From Desulfosporosinus sp. UBA4726 (GTDB lineage: Bacteria; Bacillota; Desulfitobacteriia; Desulfitobacteriales; Desulfitobacteriaceae), in NCBI GenBank assembly GCA_002404215.1, contig DHJG01000194.1:1207-6591 (forward strand): 5,385 nucleotides of DNA, given 5' to 3'. A program made the translations under genes and the position numbers. Numbering within the stretch: the first letter of the stretch is position 1; each line of letters starts with the position of its first letter. Positions 1 through 4,050 of the stretch are shown piece by piece. The notes beneath the pieces are model-generated. The model was not told the origin of the DNA. It did no database searches and was given only the letters and a program-made list of their open reading frames with translations.

Positions 1-1206
1 GATTTTTTTGATGCCTCCTATTTTGAAACAAACATGTGGTATTTCTGGCGTTCCATGTTCGCTTTTGAAAACTGGCACAGCGTCGTGGAGATGAAACGTT
101 ATATGGAGCGCTTTATGCATCTCCTTCCGGGTATGAACCAGCTCAAAGGAATCTTGCATACCCAGTATAACCAGTACGATTCCATGATTCTACCACTTAT
201 TACCTGGCTTAAGCAGGAAAATGTAAACTTTGACCTCCACACACAGGTAACCGACTTAGATATCAGCCTTGTTGGCAAGCAGAAGACCGTCACCGGTATT
301 CATCTATTCCGTAATGGCAACTCTGAAAAAATTGCAGTGTCTGCCAACGACCTTGTTTTCGTAACCAACGGTTCAATGACCGAGAATTCCACGTTGGGCA
401 GTATGTATACACCGGCTGTTTTGAACAGAGATAAGGTCAATTGCGGTTGCTGGAATTTGTGGAAGAACATTGCCAGCAAAGATCCTTCATTTGGTCATCC
501 AGAAGTATTCTGCGATGACATTGATAAAACAAAGTGGGAATCCTTTACCATGACCTTTAAGGGACCGTTCATGGACAAATTTCTCAAGGAATTGACTGAC
601 CAAGATCCTGGCCAAGGCGGTGTTGTTACCATCAAGGATTCTAACTGGTTGATGAGCTGGAGCTACTCTAAGCAGCCTCACTTTATTAACCAGCCTGATG
701 ATGTTTTCGTATTATGGGCATATGGCTTATTCCCCGACAATGTCGGTGATTACATTAAGAAGAAGATGTGTGATTGCACTGGCGAAGAACTTGTCTCAGA
801 GTTATTGTATCATATGGGATTGAAGGACAAAATCCGCGAGATTCTAGAAACTGTCAATGTTATTCCTTGCATGATGCCTTATATCACCAGTCAGTTTATG
901 CCTCGTGTTAAGGGAGACCGTCCTGATGTTGTTCCGGCGGGCAGTACAAACCTTGCCTTTCTTGGACAGTACGCTGAAGTTGCCGACGACTGTGTATTCA
1001 CGATAGAATATTCAATTCGTACGGCGATGATGGCTGTTTATACCTTGCTTGATCTTGAAAAACAAGTAATTCCGGTTTTTGCTTCAAAATATGATATACG
1101 CGTGCTCTTGAACGCCGCTAAAACTCTCTACAGCGGGAGACCGATTCCGGGAGAAACTATTATCCGAAAATTACTCAAGGATACTACACTCGAAAATTTA
1201 TTCTAA
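1..1206 (+). CDS. ohyA: Oleate hydratase (MCRA family), 5'-truncated by window edge
   Basis: This FAD-dependent enzyme family adds water to the cis-9 double bond of oleate and similar unsaturated fatty acids to give 10-hydroxy acids, at or near the membrane. The frame is open from base 1, so the ATG at 34 is internal. 401 residues are visible against roughly 590 in the family; the missing N-terminus would carry the FAD dinucleotide-binding motif and the catalytic-loop Glu. Family motifs seen in order: FFETN-type start (SYFETNMWYFW), MFAFENWHS, EMKRYMERFMH, KYNQYDSM-like QYNQYDSM, DLVFVTNGSMTE, FGHPEVFCDD, DSNWLMSWS, KGDRPDVVPAGSTNLAFLGQ, and VFTIEYSIRTAM near the C-terminus. From remembered alignment to Staphylococcus and Elizabethkingia enzymes, the Tyr at 100-102 matches the catalytic Tyr201/Tyr241. 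No frameshift or internal stop is visible. The gene ends 6 bases before a strong terminator. Family assignment is firm; substrate is inferred. Confidence 0.95.
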   Translation, partial: DFFDASYFETNMWYFWRSMFAFENWHSVVEMKRYMERFMHLLPGMNQLKGILHTQYNQYDSMILPLITWLKQENVNFDLHTQVTDLDISLVGKQKTVTGIHLFRNGNSEKIAVSANDLVFVTNGSMTENSTLGSMYTPAVLNRDKVNCGCWNLWKNIASKDPSFGHPEVFCDDIDKTKWESFTMTFKGPFMDKFLKELTDQDPGQGGVVTIKDSNWLMSWSYSKQPHFINQPDDVFVLWAYGLFPDNVGDYIKKKMCDCTGEELVSELLYHMGLKDKIREILETVNVIPCMMPYITSQFMPRVKGDRPDVVPAGSTNLAFLGQYAEVADDCVFTIEYSIRTAMMAVYTLLDLEKQVIPVFASKYDIRVLLNAAKTLYSGRPIPGETIIRKLLKDTTLENLF

Positions 1207-1212
1207 TAAATA

Positions 1213-1274
1213 AAAAACCCCTTGGACAACACGAAGTATGATTAAACGTACAACGTGTTCTCCAAGGGGTTTTT
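1213..1274. terminator. Bidirectional intrinsic terminator between convergent genes
   Basis: A 14-bp perfect stem pairs 1213-1226 (AAAAACCCCTTGGA) with 1261-1274. After one C-C mismatch (1227/1260), six more pairs join AACACG (1228-1233) and CGTGTT (1254-1259), leaving a 20-base loop. The A-tract on one side and T-tract on the other give a U-run on either strand. It starts 6 bases after the oleate hydratase stop and also faces the convergent Uma2-family gene, so it probably ends both transcripts. Confidence 0.92.
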
Positions 1275-1370
1275 GTTCTCTCTTAACAATGTACCTGTAA
1301 ATTTTTACCAATAGGTCGGTCGACCACTTTTCATATTTGGTCTAGCCATAATCTCGATTCTCTTTTTGCG

Positions 1371-1416
1371 CTCACTTTGATGCCCTAAGTGAGTTGCACC
1401 GCTCTCTCTTAGGGCA
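1371..1416. other. Two overlapping, mutually exclusive hairpins
   Basis: Hairpin A pairs CTCACTT (1371-1377) with AAGTGAG (1387-1393) around a 9-base loop. Hairpin B pairs TGCCCTAAG (1381-1389) with CTTAGGGCA (1408-1416), then, past a T-T mismatch, GAG (1391-1393) with CTC (1404-1406). Both need 1387-1393, so they cannot form together. Neither is followed by a T-run on either strand, so they are not ordinary terminators. The element lies 15 bases beyond the Uma2-family stop, in its 3' untranslated region. Function unknown; it could be an RNA-stability hairpin, a mobile-element remnant, or chance. Confidence 0.5.
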
Positions 1417-1431
1417 ACCAGTGAAATACAT

Positions 1432-2001
1432 TTATGAACTAAAAACTGTATTTAAGTCAATTATTAAGTCTTGAAAAATTGATATTACAATTTTGGCATC
1501 TTCCGTATATATTTCTGGTCTGCCGTACCTTTGATTATCTTGTAAAATAAATACACTAACAAATTTTTGATCAGGTTCTGCAATCCAATATTCTTTAACC
1601 CCTGCTTTTTCGTATTTATTAAACTTTACAATCTTATCTTTTCTTGTAGTAGAAGGGGAAATTATTTCAATTATCAAGTCGGGGGCTCCAATGCATCCTT
1701 TATCGTCTAATTTTGATTTATCGCAAATAATAGAAATATCAGGCTCAACTATATTTTCATTTTCTTTTTTTTCCTGGTCTTGTGGCAATCTTACACAAAA
1801 CGGAGCCGCATATACTTTACATGATTTTCCTGTTAAATAGACTGCAATTTGCTTAAATAATTCACCTGATATTTCTTGATGTATACGTGTTGGAGTCGCT
1901 TGCATATAAGGTGTTCCGTCGATAATTTCCCATCGTTCGTCTTCTGGCCAAGTCAAGTAGTCAGCATACGTGTATTTTTTCCCTTCATGAGGTATTGGCA
2001 T
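1432..2001 (-). CDS. Uma2 family (DUF820) PD-(D/E)XK endonuclease-like protein
   Basis: Members of this family have a restriction-endonuclease-like PD-(D/E)XK fold; their biological role is mostly unknown, although nuclease or transposon-linked activity is often proposed. The 189-residue length is normal. Counting from the Met at 2001, visible motifs are YTYADYLTWPEDERWEIIDG (Glu25, Asp28), TRIHQEIS (His41), VEPDISII (Asp88), APDLIIEIISPST (Asp108, Glu112), KDKIVKFNKYEKAGVKEYWI (Lys126, Tyr130) and AEPD. The putative acidic and Lys active-site positions are intact, so it is not an obvious pseudogene. The frame stays open to an ATG at 2079, but that start has no Shine-Dalgarno site and would add 26 residues atypical of the family; AGGAG lies 9 bases before the start at 2001, and the best promoter lies inside the longer frame. 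The gene is visibly more AT-rich than the hydratase, fitting these often multicopy, patchily distributed genes. Family call firm; function unproven. Confidence 0.88.
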   Translation of the reverse strand: MPIPHEGKKYTYADYLTWPEDERWEIIDGTPYMQATPTRIHQEISGELFKQIAVYLTGKSCKVYAAPFCVRLPQDQEKKENENIVEPDISIICDKSKLDDKGCIGAPDLIIEIISPSTTRKDKIVKFNKYEKAGVKEYWIAEPDQKFVSVFILQDNQRYGRPEIYTEDAKIVISIFQDLIIDLNTVFSS

Positions 2002-2010
2002 GATAACACT

Positions 2011-2015
2011 CTCCT
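2011..2015 (-). promoter_or_regulatory. Shine-Dalgarno site fixing the Uma2-family start
   Basis: AGGAG on the minus strand, 9 bases before the ATG at 2001. The longer-frame ATG at 2079 has nothing comparable before it, so this site decides the start. Confidence 0.75.
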
Positions 2016-2056
2016 TTTTACCAAGTATCTCTTTGTCACCTTGACTCTCTATGCAT

Positions 2057-2085
2057 ATTATAACCTTTGAGCTACTCATTTAGAA
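2057..2085 (-). promoter_or_regulatory. Probable sigma-A-type promoter of the Uma2-family gene
   Basis: A perfect TATAAT reads on the minus strand at 2062-2057. At 17-bp spacing the -35 position holds TTCTAA (2085-2080), a weak match. Transcription would begin near 2050, inside the longest reading frame, giving a leader of about 50 bases before the start at 2001. Confidence 0.5.
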
Positions 2086-2186
2086 GCATTATCCAAATAA
2101 TGTATCTAAATACTTTTACCCTGTTTCATACCGCAAAGAGGCCAGCATCTCTCCCCGTTCGTCAATTTCATTCTGATGTTTCTATC

Positions 2187-2215
2187 TTGCACGATGACTG
2201 GTTCAAGGTTATCCT
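2187..2215 (+). promoter_or_regulatory. Weak candidate promoter of the DUF3786 gene
   Basis: TTGCAC (2187-2192) and TATCCT (2210-2215) are 17 bp apart, about 60 bases before the DUF3786 start. Both hexamers match the consensus only partly. It is the best-spaced pair I found in the divergent gap 2002-2273, but it could be chance. Confidence 0.25.
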
Positions 2216-2273
2216 TATAGAGTAATTAGTAACACCATGTAATGCCGAAAACGCAAAGCTTGGAGGATGAATT

Positions 2274-2906
2274 ATGGCTAAAGAAGATCTAAAAAAATAC
2301 CGTGACGCTTTGGAACATGCCAAACAAGAATTTACCAAGCGCAGCCTGGCCAAGATGCTAGAACTTTCCGGAGCAGAACCTCATGGCGAGTCAGGGTTGG
2401 TCATTCGCTACGGGGGAAAGTTATACCAAGTCCAATACCCTGGGGGCGAAATTAGCCCTTGTGAATCAAAGGAGCAGGGGGATTGGGTTGAAATAACCGA
2501 CCAGATTCTTATTCTCCAATACCTAACTGAGGTTTGTGGGGTGCCGCCAAGAGGTACCTGGATCTCTTTTAGGGAACTACCGTGGGGAAACAATCACTAT
2601 GCAGCCTTTAAGCTAGAAGCAATGGATCCTTTGGCTAAACGCTTTGGTTCCTCCCCAGCTGAGTTTACGCTTGCCTGCCTAAGTCTTGGCGGCAAAAAAC
2701 TTGCCATGGGAGACTTAGCATTTATCATACCGGTTTTCCCCAGGCTGCATCTGGCTTGTAGTCTGTGGCTTGCCGACGAAGAATGGCCTGCACGGGTCAA
2801 CATCCTCTTTGACGTTACTGCCAGCATGCACCTCAGTACGGAGAGTTTAAACGTTATGGGTAACAACATGGCGGAGAAAATTATCGCCGAAATAGACAAA
2901 GGATAG
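2274..2906 (+). CDS. DUF3786 domain-containing protein, function unknown
   Basis: I recognise the DUF3786 family, found in anaerobic Firmicutes and sulfate reducers and functionally uncharacterised; some relatives, from memory, also carry an iron-sulfur domain, but this 210-residue protein does not. Features typical of the family: GLVIRYGGKLYQVQYPGG (residues 41-58), an ILILQYL segment (78-84), the signature GTWISFRELPWGNNHYAAF (94-112), an LGGKKLAMGD stretch (138-147), a Pro-rich IIPVFPRLHLACSLW segment (151-165), DEEWPARVNILFD (168-180), and a closing HLSTESLNVMG. There is no signal peptide or clear membrane helix, so it should be cytoplasmic. Four Cys (63, 88, 135, 162) are scattered and form no cluster motif. 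The start is secure: GGAGG at 2262-2266 lies 7 bases before the ATG. The final codons lie inside a long palindrome. Upstream is a divergent Uma2-family gene; the downstream hydrolase gene has its own promoter, so no operon is evident. Confidence 0.88.
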   Translation: MAKEDLKKYRDALEHAKQEFTKRSLAKMLELSGAEPHGESGLVIRYGGKLYQVQYPGGEISPCESKEQGDWVEITDQILILQYLTEVCGVPPRGTWISFRELPWGNNHYAAFKLEAMDPLAKRFGSSPAEFTLACLSLGGKKLAMGDLAFIIPVFPRLHLACSLWLADEEWPARVNILFDVTASMHLSTESLNVMGNNMAEKIIAEIDKG

Positions 2907-2927
2907 CAATTGCTATCCTTTGTCTAT
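2892..2927. terminator. Perfect 36-nt palindrome across the DUF3786 stop, possible terminator
   Basis: The left arm ATAGACAAAGGATAGCAA (2892-2909) is exactly complementary in reverse to 2910-2927. In RNA this allows a 16-bp stem closed by an AATT loop, with a CCTTTGTCTAT tail inside the stem but no clean U-run after it. The arm includes the codons for Ile-Asp-Lys-Gly and the TAG stop (2904-2906). Its position right at the gene end favours a terminator or 3'-end stabiliser; the perfect symmetry also allows a DNA-binding site or cruciform. Confidence 0.6.
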
Positions 2928-3087
2928 CTCGTTACTACCCACTAATCATATTCAATGTACGCCAAATTCATTTGTTATCCAAGAGGACATATTAACAACC
3001 AAACTTACAATCAAGTAACACTATAAACGGCACCAATTCCTCTATTTTGCCACTTGCTCATTTTTACGAACTGGCAGGGTTGTGCTG

Positions 3088-3114
3088 TTGATATCTATTC
3101 CCCCCATGTATAAT
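3088..3114 (+). promoter_or_regulatory. Probable promoter of the MBL-fold hydrolase gene
   Basis: A perfect TATAAT (3109-3114) lies 33 bases before the proposed TTG start. The nearest good -35 is TTGATA (3088-3093), at a short 15-bp spacing; the hexamer at 17 bp is poor. The promoter sits inside the longest possible reading frame, which argues against the upstream GTG (3082) and ATG (3106) as translation starts. Confidence 0.5.
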
Positions 3115-3127
3115 GATGATAATCATT
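3112..3127. promoter_or_regulatory. Fur-like dyad overlapping the hydrolase promoter
   Basis: AATGAT (3112-3117) and ATCATT (3122-3127) form a 6-4-6 inverted repeat. The core TGATAATCATT (3117-3127) matches the left arm and centre of the classical Fur box; 14 of 19 positions match the GATAAT-GATAAT-C-ATTATC form when counted over 3112-3130. It overlaps the end of the -10 box and the expected transcription start, where a repressor would act. Fur or a related metal regulator is inferred from resemblance only. Confidence 0.4.
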
Positions 3128-3133
3128 TATTCT

Positions 3134-3138
3134 GGAGG
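3134..3138 (+). promoter_or_regulatory. Shine-Dalgarno site selecting a TTG start
   Basis: GGAGG lies 9 bases before the TTG at 3148. The upstream in-frame GTG (3082) and ATG (3106) have no comparable site. Confidence 0.75.
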
Positions 3139-3147
3139 CGAGACATC

Positions 3148-4017
3148 TTGATTATCCAAGAAATAGGGATTAGAGGGGTCATTTTTACTTACGAAGATGA
3201 TATTTCAGTGTATTTGATCAAAGGAGATCATCACAATGTTTTATGTGATACTCACTTAGGTCCACTATCCATGGCTGTCATAAAGGAATATCTCTTGACT
3301 CAAATAGTCCCAAAAGAACTCCTGGTATTTAATTCTCATTCTGATTGGGATCACATCTGGGGAAATTGTGCTTTTGAGGGCGCCAAGATCATTGGTCATG
3401 AAACGGCAAGAAGGCGAATGCAGGAGATCGGAGACTATGAATTGAACCGTTTAGAAAAATTTCATAACGGAGAAATTAAACTGAATTATCCAAATCTTAC
3501 CTTTAGTGACAAGCTGACCTTCGAAGATGAAGATATTGAATTCAGCTATGCCCCAGGGCATACAATCGATTCTTCCCTTTGCTTTGATCGAAGAGATTCT
3601 GTGTTATTTGTTGGGGATCTTGTCGAGTCTCCTATTCCTTATCTTGATTATTATGATCTTGATGCATTTATCAAAACCTTAGAGACAATTAGGGATTTTC
3701 CCGCAAAAATCAAACTTTCGGCACATTCCGGGATGGTTAGTGATGACTTAATCGAACGTAATCTTTCCTATGTTCGCGGGATTCAACTTGGTCAACCCAT
3801 CGCACCTGAAATGATAGGATCATCCACCGAAGTCCATCAATATAACTTAAATAATCGTTTACTTCTTAAGTACGAGCCACTCATTCGAGAAAAGTTCGGC
3901 CAAAACTTTGATTATCTATCCTTTAGATCCAACTTTTTGGACTTAGGCCAAGTGAATTCCAATGATTTTGAAGCAGAGCTCGGAAAATATCTTCAAGGGT
4001 TGAATATCTCGTTCTAA
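3148..4017 (+). CDS. MBL-fold metallo-hydrolase
   Basis: This is a 289-residue metallo-beta-lactamase-fold hydrolase of the broad GloB/COG0491-like group; its substrate cannot be told from sequence. Counting from the TTG start, the N-terminal beta strands (about 10-35, IFTYEDDISVYLIKGD and VLCDTHLG) lead to the metal motif NSHSDWDHIWGN, with His64, Asp66, Asp68 and His69. Further expected ligands are His138 (APGHTIDS), Asp157 (VLFVGDLVESP) and His193 (KLSAHSG). The usual second His of HxHxDH is Asp here, so metal site 1 may be altered. About 90 residues after His193 form a C-terminal extension without a domain I recognise. There is no signal peptide or membrane helix, so it is likely cytoplasmic. 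GGAGG and a TATAAT box support the TTG start and a single-gene transcript; a Fur-like dyad over the promoter hints at metal control. It converges with the peptidoglycan hydrolase gene. Confidence 0.87.
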   Translation: MIIQEIGIRGVIFTYEDDISVYLIKGDHHNVLCDTHLGPLSMAVIKEYLLTQIVPKELLVFNSHSDWDHIWGNCAFEGAKIIGHETARRRMQEIGDYELNRLEKFHNGEIKLNYPNLTFSDKLTFEDEDIEFSYAPGHTIDSSLCFDRRDSVLFVGDLVESPIPYLDYYDLDAFIKTLETIRDFPAKIKLSAHSGMVSDDLIERNLSYVRGIQLGQPIAPEMIGSSTEVHQYNLNNRLLLKYEPLIREKFGQNFDYLSFRSNFLDLGQVNSNDFEAELGKYLQGLNISF

Positions 4018-4027
4018 CCAAACAATG

Positions 4028-4050
4028 AAAAAGGCACCTATTGCTATTTT
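4028..4050. terminator. Weak hairpin, possible terminator between convergent genes
   Basis: AAAA (4028-4031) and GGCA (4033-4036) can pair with TTTT (4047-4050) and TGCT (4042-4045), with an A-A mismatch and one G-U pair, around the 5-base loop CCTAT. It fills most of the 33-base gap between two stop codons. The plus-strand form is the more stable, so it would serve mainly the MBL-fold gene. The stem is short and terminator activity is uncertain. Confidence 0.4.

Noticed and set aside
1318..1325. GGTCGACC palindrome
   Set aside because: An 8-base palindrome is expected by chance at this scale and does not extend outward.
2106..2171. A 21-residue minus-strand micro-ORF with a CWPLCGMK stretch resembling a zinc knuckle
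   Set aside because: It has no Shine-Dalgarno site, only two Cys, and lies in the upstream region of the Uma2-family gene; alternative frames there also give short, unremarkable peptides.
2168..2353. Minus-strand open frame of 61 codons overlapping the DUF3786 start
   Set aside because: It is antisense to a well-supported gene, has no family resemblance, and covers that gene's ribosome binding site.
2597..2899. Minus-strand open frame of 100 codons inside the DUF3786 gene
   Set aside because: It is a shadow of the coding strand with no ribosome binding site and no recognisable domain.
1432..2906. Divergent Uma2-family and DUF3786 genes as a toxin-antitoxin or defence pair
   Set aside because: They are separately expressed, of unrelated families, and I know of no established link between them; proximity alone is not enough.
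2928..3087. Possible hidden gene or RNA in the gap before the MBL-fold gene
   Set aside because: Only short frames without start signals were seen on either strand, plus a weak TGCCA/TGGCA inverted repeat (3048-3052 and 3072-3076) with a 19-base loop; none stands out from chance.
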